Source of the DNA: Apopatocola sp963618015
GTDB lineage: Bacteria; Bacillota; Clostridia; Oscillospirales; Oscillospiraceae
Length of the DNA stretch: 18,458 nucleotides
Assembly: GCA_963618015.1 (NCBI GenBank)
Contig: CAVEQS010000049.1
Location: forward strand, 1-18,458
Reading direction: 5' to 3'
The notes under the pieces were generated by a model. It made no database searches, was not told the DNA's origin, and worked only from the letters and a program-made list of their open reading frames with translations. The translations under genes were made by a program, and so were the position numbers. Every line of letters starts with the position of its first letter. Within the stretch, counting starts at the first letter, position 1. Positions 7,741-14,950 of the stretch are shown piece after piece.

Positions 7741-7796
7741 ATTTTTTCCCCCCCAGAATTATGATTCATCTCTCAATTCAAAGACTTCGCAATACG

Positions 7797-7825
7797 CCGA
7801 AAGCCCGCATCATGCGGGCTTTCGG
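7797..7825. terminator. Hairpin downstream of guaA
   Basis: CCGAAAGCCCGCA (7797-7809) pairs perfectly with TGCGGGCTTTCGG (7813-7825) around a 3-nt loop. It sits 9 bp past the guaA stop. There is no clean T run after the stem on the minus strand, so it may be a weak terminator or an RNA-stabilising 3' hairpin. Confidence 0.6.
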
Positions 7826-7833
7826 TGCTTTCG

Positions 7834-8814
7834 TTATTCCCATTCGATGGTCGCGGGGGGCTTGGGGCTGAGGTCGTAGAGGACGCGGCTGACGCCGGGG
7901 ACCTCGGCCTGCACGCGGCGCGTAACGGTCTCGAGCAGTTCCCAGTCGAGACGGGGAACGCTCGCGGTCATGGCGTCGGTGGTGTTCACGGCGCGGATGA
8001 TGACCGGCCAGAGCTCGGTGCGCTTGCCGTCCACAACGCCGGTGGTGCGGATGTCGGGGACGATCGTGAAATACTGCCAGACCTTTGCGTCCATGCCGGA
8101 CTTCGCAAACTCCTCGCGGAGGATGGCGTCGGACTCGCGCACAGCGGCAAGACGGTCGCGGGTGATTGCGCCGATGCACCGGACACCGAGGCCGGGGCCG
8201 GGGAACGGCTGACGCCACACCATGCTGTGCGGCAGGCCGAGCGCCTCGCCGACCTGGCGGACTTCGTCTTTGAAGAGATACTTCACCGGCTCGACGAGCT
8301 CAAAGCCGAGCTTTTCGGGCAGGCCGCCGACGTTGTGGTGCGCCTTGACGCCCTTGTCGCTTTCAACGATGTCGGGGTAGATCGTGCCCTGGCCGAGGAA
8401 GTGGATGCCCTGAAGCTTCGCGGCCTCTTCCTCAAAGACATGGATAAACTCCTCGCCGATGATTTTGCGCTTGCGCTCGGGCTCCGAAACGCCCGCGAGC
8501 TTATCGAGGAAACGGTCGGTCGCGTCCACGTAAGTGAGATTTGCGCCCAGCTCCTCGCGGAACACCTTAATGACCTGCTCGCTCTCGCCCTTGCGCATGA
8601 GACCATGGTTCACATGTACGCAGTAGAGCTGGTCTCCGATGGCTTTGAGCAGCAGCGCCGCCACAACGGAGCTGTCCACGCCGCCGGAAAGCGCCAGAAG
8701 CACCTTGCCGTCGCCGACCTGCTCACGGATGAGCGCGATCTGCTCTTCGATGAATTTTTCAACGTTCAGCGTCTCACCGAAGGCGCGCCCGCCGATCTTT
8801 TTTTCTTCGCTCAT
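7834..8814 (-). CDS. guaA: GMP synthase, ATP-pyrophosphatase subunit only
   Basis: Makes GMP from XMP, ATP and ammonia, the last step of guanine nucleotide synthesis. The 326 residues cover only the synthetase half. The N-type ATP-pyrophosphatase domain has the PP-loop SGGVDSS (43-49), and the C-terminal dimerisation domain includes the XMP/ATP-binding text RQPFPGPGLGVRCIG and ends in DLSPKPPATIEWE, as in all GuaA proteins. The N-terminal glutaminase (GATase class I) domain of about 190 residues, normally fused in bacteria, is absent. Upstream sequence is the divergent yetF gene, so it has not simply been missed. The ATG at 8814 follows AAGGAGAG by 6 nt. The enzyme must use free ammonia or a separate glutaminase subunit encoded elsewhere, as in archaeal two-subunit enzymes. 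Confidence 0.93.
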   Translation of the reverse strand: MSEEKKIGGRAFGETLNVEKFIEEQIALIREQVGDGKVLLALSGGVDSSVVAALLLKAIGDQLYCVHVNHGLMRKGESEQVIKVFREELGANLTYVDATDRFLDKLAGVSEPERKRKIIGEEFIHVFEEEAAKLQGIHFLGQGTIYPDIVESDKGVKAHHNVGGLPEKLGFELVEPVKYLFKDEVRQVGEALGLPHSMVWRQPFPGPGLGVRCIGAITRDRLAAVRESDAILREEFAKSGMDAKVWQYFTIVPDIRTTGVVDGKRTELWPVIIRAVNTTDAMTASVPRLDWELLETVTRRVQAEVPGVSRVLYDLSPKPPATIEWE

Positions 8815-8844
8815 AATTTACTCTCCTTGGGTCAAAATATTTCT

Positions 8845-9525
8845 ATGGCTATTGTAATGTTTCGCACCGTCATCATTTTCACGGTGCTGCTTTTGTGTAT
8901 GCGCATTCTGGGAAAGCGGCAGCTTGGCGAGTTGGAGCTCTCCGAGCTCGTCGTCTCCGTGCTGGTGGCAGACCTGGCCTCGCTCCCCCTGCAGGATATC
9001 GGCATCCCGCTCATGAACGGCCTCGTCTCCATTTTGACGCTCTTTTGTCTGGAGCTCATTCTCTCCGGCGCCACACTCCGCAGCCAGAAGCTGCGCACGG
9101 CGCTTTTCGGCAAGCCGTGCTTTCTCATCGAGAAAGGCAAGATCAACCAGAAGGAAATGCACCGCTGCCGCTTCTCTGTGGACGAGCTGACCGAAGAGCT
9201 GCGTGCCCAGAGCGTCACCGATCTGTCCACAGTGGAATACGCGATCCTTGAAACGGACGGCACGCTCAACGTTATCCTCACGCCCGCAGAGCGCCCCGTT
9301 ACCGCTGGGCAGCTCCATTGCGCCGAGCCGGAGACGGGCTACCCCTACATTCTCATCAGCGACGGAACGGTGCTGCGCGAAAACCTGCGCAAATGCGGCA
9401 AAACCGAGGATTGGCTGCGCGCGGAGTGCCGCCGGCAGGGCGTGAAAAGCCCGGAGCAGGTGTTTCTTCTCACCTGCGACAAGGCCGGGAACGTTTATTT
9501 TGCCAAACGGGAGAAACGCCCATGA
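8845..9525 (+). CDS. YetF-like DUF421 membrane protein
   Basis: Protein of 226 residues: three N-terminal membrane helices (about residues 4-20, 30-48, 55-75), then the soluble DUF421 domain (about 85-215). Recognisable family text includes LCMRILGKRQLGELELSELVVSVLVADLAS and GKINQKEMHRCRFSVDELTEELR. Function is not established; DUF421 also occurs in spore-membrane proteins such as 2Duf of Bacillus. The ATG at 8845 gives the usual N-terminus, but ATG 8857 is also possible and neither has a strong ribosome site. Its start lies 30 bp from the divergent guaA start, so its promoter must lie inside or overlap guaA. It overlaps the next gene by ATGA, a pairing with DUF4363 that is common in clostridia. 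Confidence 0.87.
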   Translation: MAIVMFRTVIIFTVLLLCMRILGKRQLGELELSELVVSVLVADLASLPLQDIGIPLMNGLVSILTLFCLELILSGATLRSQKLRTALFGKPCFLIEKGKINQKEMHRCRFSVDELTEELRAQSVTDLSTVEYAILETDGTLNVILTPAERPVTAGQLHCAEPETGYPYILISDGTVLRENLRKCGKTEDWLRAECRRQGVKSPEQVFLLTCDKAGNVYFAKREKRP

Positions 9526-9902
9526 AAAAAGCCATTGCGGCCGCCATGCTGCTCGCGCTGCTCTTCGGCGCGGCGGCGTGGAACATTGCGCACATTGATG
9601 CTCTCACCGGCAATCTCACGGCGCTTGCGGAAGAAGCGCTGGAATTTTGCCGCACGGAAGATTACGGCACCGCGGAGGAGAAGCTCCGCGAGGCCATCGA
9701 GCTCTGGTACGCCTCAGAGAGCTATACGCACATCATGATCCGCCATTCGGAGGTGGATTCCACCACGGACGCCTTTTACGCCGCGCTCGAAACCATCCTC
9801 ACCGGGGACGCCGACGCCGCCGAGAGCGCCATTGAATGTCTCGAAGCGCATCTGCACAGCATCGACTCCATGGAGCACGTGAGCTTCAAGAGCGTATTTT
9901 AA
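9522..9902 (+). CDS. DUF4363 membrane-anchored protein
   Basis: Protein of 126 residues with a single N-terminal hydrophobic segment (about 4-22, after MKKA). It serves as a signal anchor; no lipobox cysteine is visible. A helical, acidic ectodomain follows (about 30-126). It matches the DUF4363 pattern of small clostridial proteins encoded next to YetF/DUF421. Its ATG overlaps the yetF stop (ATGA, 9522-9525), with GGGAG about 9 nt upstream, so the pair is translationally coupled and probably works as a membrane complex. The function is unknown. The stop codon TAA (9900-9902) interlocks with the nrdR stop on the other strand. Confidence 0.8.
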   Translation: MKKAIAAAMLLALLFGAAAWNIAHIDALTGNLTALAEEALEFCRTEDYGTAEEKLREAIELWYASESYTHIMIRHSEVDSTTDAFYAALETILTGDADAAESAIECLEAHLHSIDSMEHVSFKSVF

Positions 9903-10357
9903 GCTTTATCCTCCAGAAGATGCGTCAGTTCTTCCATGAAGGTGTTGATATCTTTAAACTGGCGGTAGACCGAGGCGAAGCGGACGTAGGCGACCTCGTC
10001 GAGCGATTTGAGGCGCTTCATGACCATCTCGCCGATCTCGCTCGTCGGGCATTCGCGCTCGAGCCGGTTTTGCAGCTCCTGCTCGATCTCGTTGGCGATG
10101 CGTTCGAGATCACCGAGGGCGACGGAGCGCTTCTCGCACGCTTTGAGCATGCTGTTGATGAGCTTATTTTTATCAAACGTCTGGCGGCTGCCGTCGCGCT
10201 TGACGACGACGAGCGGCAGGCGCTCCATGACCTCATACGTTGTAAACCGGCGCTGGCAGGCGAGGCATTCTCTTCTCCGCCGGATGGACGCGCCCTCGTC
10301 CGCCGGGCGGGAGTCGATGACCTTGCTTTCCGCATAGCCGCAGAACGGGCATTTCAT
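9899..10357 (-). CDS. nrdR: Transcriptional repressor NrdR
   Basis: Repressor of ribonucleotide reductase genes, 152 residues, the standard family length. The N-terminal zinc ribbon has C3 and C6 (MKCPFCGY) and C31 and C34 (RRECLACQRRF). An ATP-cone domain (about residues 49-139) follows, with VVKRDGSRQTFDKNKL and EVAYVRFASVYRQF. It senses dATP/ATP and binds NrdR boxes upstream of nrd genes, none of which are in this window. The ATG at 10357 has a GGGGG ribosome site about 10 nt upstream. It is convergent with the DUF4363 gene and overlaps it by 4 bp at the sequence TTAA, where both stops meet. Confidence 0.96.
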   Translation of the reverse strand: MKCPFCGYAESKVIDSRPADEGASIRRRRECLACQRRFTTYEVMERLPLVVVKRDGSRQTFDKNKLINSMLKACEKRSVALGDLERIANEIEQELQNRLERECPTSEIGEMVMKRLKSLDEVAYVRFASVYRQFKDINTFMEELTHLLEDKA

Positions 10358-10393
10358 ACGGTGTTACCCCCTGAAAGAAACATTTTTCAACAT

Positions 10394-10422
10394 ATTATAT
10401 CATACGCCGCACACCGCCACAA
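10394..10422 (-). promoter_or_regulatory. nrdR promoter with extended -10
   Basis: On the minus strand TTGTGG (10422-10417), 17 nt, then TATAAT (10399-10394) preceded by TGA, giving an extended -10 (TGATATAAT). It lies about 37 bp before the nrdR ATG. I see no clear NrdR box around it. Confidence 0.8.
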
Positions 10423-10459
10423 GACAAGATACGGTTACAAAAATGCAGGAAAGCAAAAC

Positions 10460-10521
10460 CACCGCTTCCATATATTGTCCGTTGCGGCATAATAGGCTGC
10501 ACAGGTACAATGGAAGCGGTG
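10460..10521. terminator. Long imperfect hairpin, probable terminator of the rnmV operon
   Basis: CACCGCTTCCA (10460-10470) pairs perfectly with TGGAAGCGGTG (10511-10521). Inside, TTGTCC (10475-10480) can pair with GG-T-ACAA (10504-10510), extending the stem around a bulge. A run of four Ts (minus) or five Ts (plus) follows on either side. It lies 109 bp beyond the rnmV stop and just before the small plus-strand ORF. Confidence 0.55.
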
Positions 10522-10527
10522 ATTTTT

Positions 10528-10764
10528 ATGAAATATCTTTTCTCCCCGCTCAGCGAGGAAGCCTTCGGCATGGTGCGCGGGACGCTCTGCGTGAGCTGCG
10601 CGATGCTCTTCTGCTCGGTGATGATCCTTTTACATATCGGCGCGCTCACGCCGCGCACCTACGCCCTCTACCGGCTCGCCGCCGAGCTCGAGACCGCCTC
10701 CGGCGGTTTTCTCCTCCTCGGCAACGCTGCGGCCTTCGTGCTCGAAAGTCTGCGCCGCCGATAG
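10528..10764 (+). CDS. Small putative membrane protein
   Basis: Predicted 78-residue protein with two hydrophobic segments (about residues 20-41 and 61-73) and a basic C-terminus (LESLRRR). I do not recognise a named family, although the text LTPRTYALYRLAAELETASGGFLLLG reads like a natural membrane protein, and its codons favour G/C in third position like its neighbours. The ATG at 10528 is chosen; an in-frame ATG at 10510 lies inside the hairpin. There is only a weak ribosome site (GGAAG, about 12 nt upstream). The last 135 bp overlap the 3' end of rnmV on the opposite strand, which lowers confidence. No function is proposed. Confidence 0.45.
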   Translation: MKYLFSPLSEEAFGMVRGTLCVSCAMLFCSVMILLHIGALTPRTYALYRLAAELETASGGFLLLGNAAAFVLESLRRR

Positions 10765-11316
10765 AAACTCCTCGCGCGTATAGAGCGAGTTCACCGCATC
10801 GAGCAGCGCGTTGGCCGAGAGATTTTCCGGCAGCGCGAGCTTTTTCTGCAGGGCCTTCCGCCGCGCGGCGCTGTCCGCGCCGCCGGAGAGGCCGAGAGCT
10901 GCGAGATCGGCCTTGGTAACTTTCTCGTTCGTCTCCGTATCGCACTCTGCCCCGGCGCGGCGCAGAGCCTCTTCCAAAATTTCCGGCTTCATGCCCTCCA
11001 CGCCGAGCGTACCGGCGCGCGATGGAGCGCTCTTGCGCCGCTCCTTGCCCGCCACGTCCGGGATGTAGGCGTGCTTGAGATACTGTGCGCTTATCGCGCC
11101 GCGCAGGCGGTTTCGGATGACGAGCCCCGCACCGTCCGCGTCCGTGAGAACGATGAGCCCGCGCTGCTCGGCCACGCGCCGGAGCAGCGCGAGCTTTTCT
11201 TTATTTTTGAAGATACCGAATCCATCGGTCGTGAAGATCGCGGTATCGACGAGCGGTTCGAGCGTGATTTTGTCGTACCGTCCCTCGACGACGATGGCCT
11301 CCTTGATTTTAAGCAC
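10630..11316 (-). CDS. rnmV: Ribonuclease M5
   Basis: Endoribonuclease that matures 5S rRNA precursors in low-GC Gram-positives. The 228 residues contain an N-terminal TOPRIM domain with the catalytic glutamate in IVVEGRYDKITL, the DFG-like turn TTDGFGIF, and the acidic D-x-D in VLTDADGAG. The DUF4093 C-terminal domain (KSAPSRAGTLGVEGMKPEILEEALRRAG) follows. The start is taken as GTG at 11316 because GGAGG lies 6 nt upstream; the longer TTG start at 11334 has no ribosome site. It overlaps the holA stop by 8 bp, so translation is coupled. The last 30 or so residues after LYTREEFLSAAQTF are charged, low in complexity and beyond the usual family end. They overlap the opposite-strand small ORF. 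Confidence 0.9.
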   Translation of the reverse strand: MLKIKEAIVVEGRYDKITLEPLVDTAIFTTDGFGIFKNKEKLALLRRVAEQRGLIVLTDADGAGLVIRNRLRGAISAQYLKHAYIPDVAGKERRKSAPSRAGTLGVEGMKPEILEEALRRAGAECDTETNEKVTKADLAALGLSGGADSAARRKALQKKLALPENLSANALLDAVNSLYTREEFLSAAQTFEHEGRSVAEEEKTAGGGLELGGEPVEGVGARRERADM

Positions 11317-12358
11317 GGCGCGCCTCCATCGCAAAGCGAATCAGAAACTCCTTGACCGCCTCAGCGTCGGTGATCGCGCCGCTCTCGCGCGGCTTCATCG
11401 CATATTCGGCGCACAGGCGCACGCCGTTTGTGAGCGCCGAAAGGGAGAATTTGGCCGCCGTTTCGGCAAGCTTTCGTGCGCGGTACTCGCTCGAGGTGCC
11501 AAGCACTTCCATGAGGAACGGCGTTCCCCGGCCGCTCTTTTCGGCGATCTTCGCGGCATAGAGCTGCCGCACCTGCCAGCCGATCACGCCCATGATCTCG
11601 ATGGGCTCAGCGTCTCCGGCGAGAAGCTCTGCGAGCTTGGCCGCCGCGCCGTCGTAGTTCCGGCGGGCGATCTCCTCGGTCATCTGGAAGGCGTCCGCCT
11701 CCGGGATGTGGTGGGCGAGCTTTTCGACGTCCTGCGCCGTAACGCGCTCGCCGGGAACATAGCCGCAGATCTTCGCGATCTCCGGGATGAGCCGGTTCAT
11801 GAGATCGCCGGAGAGGAACACGAGCCGGTCTACGGCGTCGCGGTCGATGCGCTTGCCGCCCGCCTCAAAGCGACGGACGATCCAGTTATTGAGCGGCGCG
11901 CCGGTCTGCGCCGTGAAGTTCACGGCCTTGCCGGCTGCCTTGAGCTGCTTTATGAACGCGAGCCGCCCATCCGGGTCCACGCCCGTCGGCAGCGTGATAA
12001 CAACGGTGCACCAGTCCGGGATATCCGCAAAGAGCGCTGTGGTGCGCTCATCGCGGCATTTGTTCACATCAAAGCCCCGCAGCTCCACAAAAGTCCGGTC
12101 TCCAAAAAACGGCATGGCGTCGAGCGCTTCGGCGATATCGTTCGCCGCGGGCGCGGGAGAGTCAATGCGCTTTGCGTTGAATTCGTCCTCCTCCGTGCCA
12201 ACGCAGGCGGCGCGCAGGCGCGAAACGAAGTCCGTGAGAAGATAGTCCTCTTCGCCCCAGAGAAGATAGAGCTTTTCCGGGCCCTTGTCACGAAGATTTT
12301 TTACGAGTGCGCCATAGTCGAGCGGCGCTTCCTTTTTGCCGAAAGACGGCTTTGCCAT
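11309..12358 (-). CDS. holA: DNA polymerase III subunit delta
   Basis: Delta subunit of the clamp loader, which opens the beta sliding clamp. The 349 residues match HolA in length and order: an N-terminal AAA-like domain beginning KLYLLWGEEDYLLTDFVSRL, the FFGDRTFVELRGFDV stretch, a central lid (LVFLSGDLMNRLIPEIAKICGYV), and a C-terminal collar domain with IEIMGVIGWQVRQLYAAKIA. Like other delta subunits it lacks a P-loop. The ATG at 12358 is 5 bp past the comEC stop, and its GGAGGAG ribosome site is formed by the last comEC codons. It overlaps rnmV at its end. comEC-holA adjacency is common across Firmicutes. Confidence 0.94.
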   Translation of the reverse strand: MAKPSFGKKEAPLDYGALVKNLRDKGPEKLYLLWGEEDYLLTDFVSRLRAACVGTEEDEFNAKRIDSPAPAANDIAEALDAMPFFGDRTFVELRGFDVNKCRDERTTALFADIPDWCTVVITLPTGVDPDGRLAFIKQLKAAGKAVNFTAQTGAPLNNWIVRRFEAGGKRIDRDAVDRLVFLSGDLMNRLIPEIAKICGYVPGERVTAQDVEKLAHHIPEADAFQMTEEIARRNYDGAAAKLAELLAGDAEPIEIMGVIGWQVRQLYAAKIAEKSGRGTPFLMEVLGTSSEYRARKLAETAAKFSLSALTNGVRLCAEYAMKPRESGAITDAEAVKEFLIRFAMEARRA

Positions 12359-12363
12359 AGCAT

Positions 12364-14664
12364 TTACTCCTCCCCGGCGGCAAGCGTGATCTCGCCGTCG
12401 GTATCCGTGCGCAGCACGGTGATATCGTATTTTGCCAGCCGGTCGAGAACCTTCTGCGTCGGATGGCCATAGGTATTATATCCAACGGAAATGACCGCCG
12501 TTTCCGGCGTGATCGCTTCCAGAAGCTCCTTACAGGTAGAGGTGTTCGAGCCGTGGTGCGCCACGAACAGCACCTCCGCGTCCGGCATCGGCGAAGACGC
12601 CACAAGCGCCTTTTCCGCCTTGGAGGGCGCATCGCCGAGGATGAACGCTTCAAAATCGCCCTGCGCGGCCTCAAGGATGAGGCCGTTTTCGTTGGCGTCC
12701 TCCGACTCCGGCAGCAGCGGCGGCCATACGGTGAGCAAAGATGTGCCGAGCGGCAGCGTCATGTCCTCGGTCACATATTCCACCCTCGTCCCCTGCCGCT
12801 CTGCGGCAGAGAGAATTTCCGCGAGCAGAGACGTTTCCTCCGTTTCGCGCGGCAGATAGAGCGTACCGACGCGCACGCGGGATAAGAGCTGCGCCGCCCC
12901 GTTGGCGTGGTCGGTGTGGAGATGCGTGAGAATGAGCGCGTCGATGCTCCTCCGGCACTCGCCGCCGAGAAACTGCACAGCGCTTTTCCCCGCGTCGTGC
13001 GTGACCCAGCTTCCGCCGCAGTCGACCACCGCGGCGTGTTCGCCGCTCGTGAGAACGATGCATTCGCCCTGCCCGACATCGAGCGCCGTGAGACGGAGCG
13101 TATCGTTCCAGCCAAGGCGCGTGATCCCGGCAGCGGCAAGGAGCAGCGCGAGCGAAAGCCCCACCGGCGCGAGAGCACGGAAGCGCCCGGTTTTCCGCGA
13201 GCGCAGCCACGCGGCGAGGAAGAGCACGTAAACGAGCGCAAGCCAGCCGAGAAATAGCCGATTTCGCACATAAACGTTTGCGCATGGAAGACGCGACAGG
13301 AAGCCGGACACCGCATAGATATACCGCACGCCCCACGCAAGGACGCCTCCGGCCAACGCCGCCGCGCCCGGAAAAATCGCGCCGAGCAGCACGATGATGT
13401 ACCCGCCGATGTAGACCGCCGAGACGATCCAGAGGCAAAGGATGTTCGAGACCGGTGCCACGACCGACACCGAGCCGAAATGCACCGCCGTGAGCGGCAC
13501 GGAGAGCGCCATGGCGCCGATGCTGCTCGATACCGAGCCCGCAGCAAACAGGAGCAGCCGCCGGACGGGGCGGTTTTTGCCGATCCGCGCCTCGTCGATT
13601 TTCCGGCAAAGAGCGCGGTACATCCGCCCGGACAAAAGCCAGATACCCGCTACGGAGGAAAAGCTCAGCTGCAGGCTGACGCTCGCGCAGGCGGAGGGGT
13701 TGAACAGCAGAAGGAGCGCAAGCGCCGTTAAAAGCGATGTTACCCCGTCGCTCTCCTGGTCAAAGAGCGGGGCGGAGAGAAGGAAAAGCTGCATGACCGC
13801 CGCGCGCGTCACCGACGGCGTGAAGCCCGTCATCGCCGCAAAGAGCAGCAGCACCGGAAGACTCACCGCAACAGCCCATGGCCGCCGCCCGATCAGCAGA
13901 TAGAGAAAGCCCATGAGAAAGGCGATGTGCATGCCGGACACCGCCACGACATGCGCAAGTCCCGCATCGGCGAGAGCGTAGTAATGCGCGCCGTCGTCGT
14001 AAAGATCGGTCTTGTCGCCGGTGAGGAGTGCCGTAAGAAACGGCTGCACATCCGGCGGGAACACGCTTTTACACACCTCACCGATGGCGCGGCAGAGCGC
14101 TTTCGGCGCATAAACGAACGAAAAGCTCCAGCGCCCGGTGACCTCCGGCGCGCCGGTCGCCGTCGCGCGAAGGAAGATCCCCTGCGCGGCATACGTATCC
14201 ACGCTCTGCCCGTTGCGCTCGCGCGCCGGGAGCAGCTTTACCGGGATGGATAGCTCGTCCCCCGGCGTGAGCGAAGAGAAATTTTCCGTATCATAGGAGG
14301 CGATGCGGCACTTTACATTCGGAAGCTCCGGGTCGGTGATGCGCACCGTCAGATATTCGCTCGTGTCGTAAATGTCCGGATAATCCGTCACGCGCACGGA
14401 GATCACGCGCTTTTCGCCGGCGAGCGCATCCGAGGGTGCGGCGAGAAAATGCTCCTGCACGGAAAAGGCAATAAGCCCGATGGCCGCGCCGAGAAGCGCA
14501 AGATGCGCGCGGGTGCGGCTCTTTCCGTGAGGGAGAAACAGCGTGAGTAGAGAAAGAAGCGCGCAGACACCCGCCGCCGGGAGCAGAACGCTCTCCGGCA
14601 GAAGATAAAAGGATGCAAAAACGGCAAGAGACAGCGCTCCGCAGAGCAGAGCCGCCTTACGCAT
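12364..14664 (-). CDS. comEC: ComEC/Rec2 DNA uptake channel
   Basis: Polytopic membrane protein of 766 residues that carries incoming single-stranded DNA across the membrane in transformation. The order is: two or three N-terminal helices with a DUF4131/OB-like domain (about 1-200); the Competence domain with the signature DAGLAHVVAVSGMHIAFLMGFLY (about 230) and many helices to about 500; then a metallo-beta-lactamase-like domain (about 520-766) opening LRLTALDVGQGECIVL, with HLHTDH at 581-586 and FVAHHGSN near the end. All usual parts are present, so it looks intact. The ATG at 14664 lies inside the 3' end of the XRE gene (8-bp overlap) without a strong ribosome site, which suggests coupling. 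Other com genes are not in the window, so competence itself is not shown. Confidence 0.95.
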   Translation of the reverse strand: MRKAALLCGALSLAVFASFYLLPESVLLPAAGVCALLSLLTLFLPHGKSRTRAHLALLGAAIGLIAFSVQEHFLAAPSDALAGEKRVISVRVTDYPDIYDTSEYLTVRITDPELPNVKCRIASYDTENFSSLTPGDELSIPVKLLPARERNGQSVDTYAAQGIFLRATATGAPEVTGRWSFSFVYAPKALCRAIGEVCKSVFPPDVQPFLTALLTGDKTDLYDDGAHYYALADAGLAHVVAVSGMHIAFLMGFLYLLIGRRPWAVAVSLPVLLLFAAMTGFTPSVTRAAVMQLFLLSAPLFDQESDGVTSLLTALALLLLFNPSACASVSLQLSFSSVAGIWLLSGRMYRALCRKIDEARIGKNRPVRRLLLFAAGSVSSSIGAMALSVPLTAVHFGSVSVVAPVSNILCLWIVSAVYIGGYIIVLLGAIFPGAAALAGGVLAWGVRYIYAVSGFLSRLPCANVYVRNRLFLGWLALVYVLFLAAWLRSRKTGRFRALAPVGLSLALLLAAAGITRLGWNDTLRLTALDVGQGECIVLTSGEHAAVVDCGGSWVTHDAGKSAVQFLGGECRRSIDALILTHLHTDHANGAAQLLSRVRVGTLYLPRETEETSLLAEILSAAERQGTRVEYVTEDMTLPLGTSLLTVWPPLLPESEDANENGLILEAAQGDFEAFILGDAPSKAEKALVASSPMPDAEVLFVAHHGSNTSTCKELLEAITPETAVISVGYNTYGHPTQKVLDRLAKYDITVLRTDTDGEITLAAGEE

Positions 14665-14872
14665 GGCCGTTCTTTTCGTCCGTCAGGCCAAGCAGATAGT
14701 CCGTGGAGACATGATAGAGCTCCGCGAGCCGGATCACCGCCCAAACCGGGATCTCCCGGATACCGGCTTCATACCGGCGGTAGACCTCCGGGTGCATGGT
14801 CAGATATTCGGCAATCTTCTTTTGTGTCAGATCGTGATCTTCCCGAAGCTCATACAGACGCGGAAAATACAT
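14657..14872 (-). CDS. XRE-family helix-turn-helix regulator
   Basis: DNA-binding protein of 71 residues, essentially one Cro/CI helix-turn-helix domain: YELREDHDLTQKKIAEYLTMHPEVYRRYEAG, then VIRLAELYHVSTDYLLGLTD. The ATG at 14872 is preferred over the in-frame ATG at 14908. It gives the common start MYFPRLYELRE, has GGTGA 4 nt upstream, and leaves the two candidate operator sites outside the coding region. It overlaps comEC by 8 bp and so is the first gene of the comEC-holA-rnmV operon. It may repress or activate its own operon; that is inferred from position and the operator-like repeats. Confidence 0.85.
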   Translation of the reverse strand: MYFPRLYELREDHDLTQKKIAEYLTMHPEVYRRYEAGIREIPVWAVIRLAELYHVSTDYLLGLTDEKNGHA

Positions 14873-14893
14873 ACAATCACCCGAGTTGATGCT

Positions 14894-14937
14894 ACCAAAC
14901 GGTTGCATTTAACTCAGGTTTTCCAACCATACGGTTG
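14894..14937. promoter_or_regulatory. Two-site candidate operator upstream of the XRE-comEC operon
   Basis: Two near-identical 12-mers, ACCAAACGGTTG (14894-14905) and ACCATACGGTTG (14926-14937), differ at one base and are 32 bp apart, about three helical turns. The outer site extends to a dyad, CCAACC-N4-GGTTGG (14923-14938). They sit 22-65 bp before the XRE start, where an autoregulatory site is expected. I cannot place a confident -35/-10 pair around them. Confidence 0.6.
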
Positions 14938-14950
14938 GTTATGTATGTTT

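Noticed and set aside
7123..7764. A 213-codon plus-strand frame opposite the HD-domain gene
   Set aside because: It is the antisense shadow of a gene with clear HD metal motifs, and it begins inside the eutH terminator.
7825..8844. Upstream extension of the yetF open frame to 7825
   Set aside because: This stretch is antisense to guaA. The protein family begins at the membrane segment following 8845.
11075..12472. Long plus-strand frames across holA and rnmV
   Set aside because: They are antisense to two well-recognised genes and show no protein family pattern.
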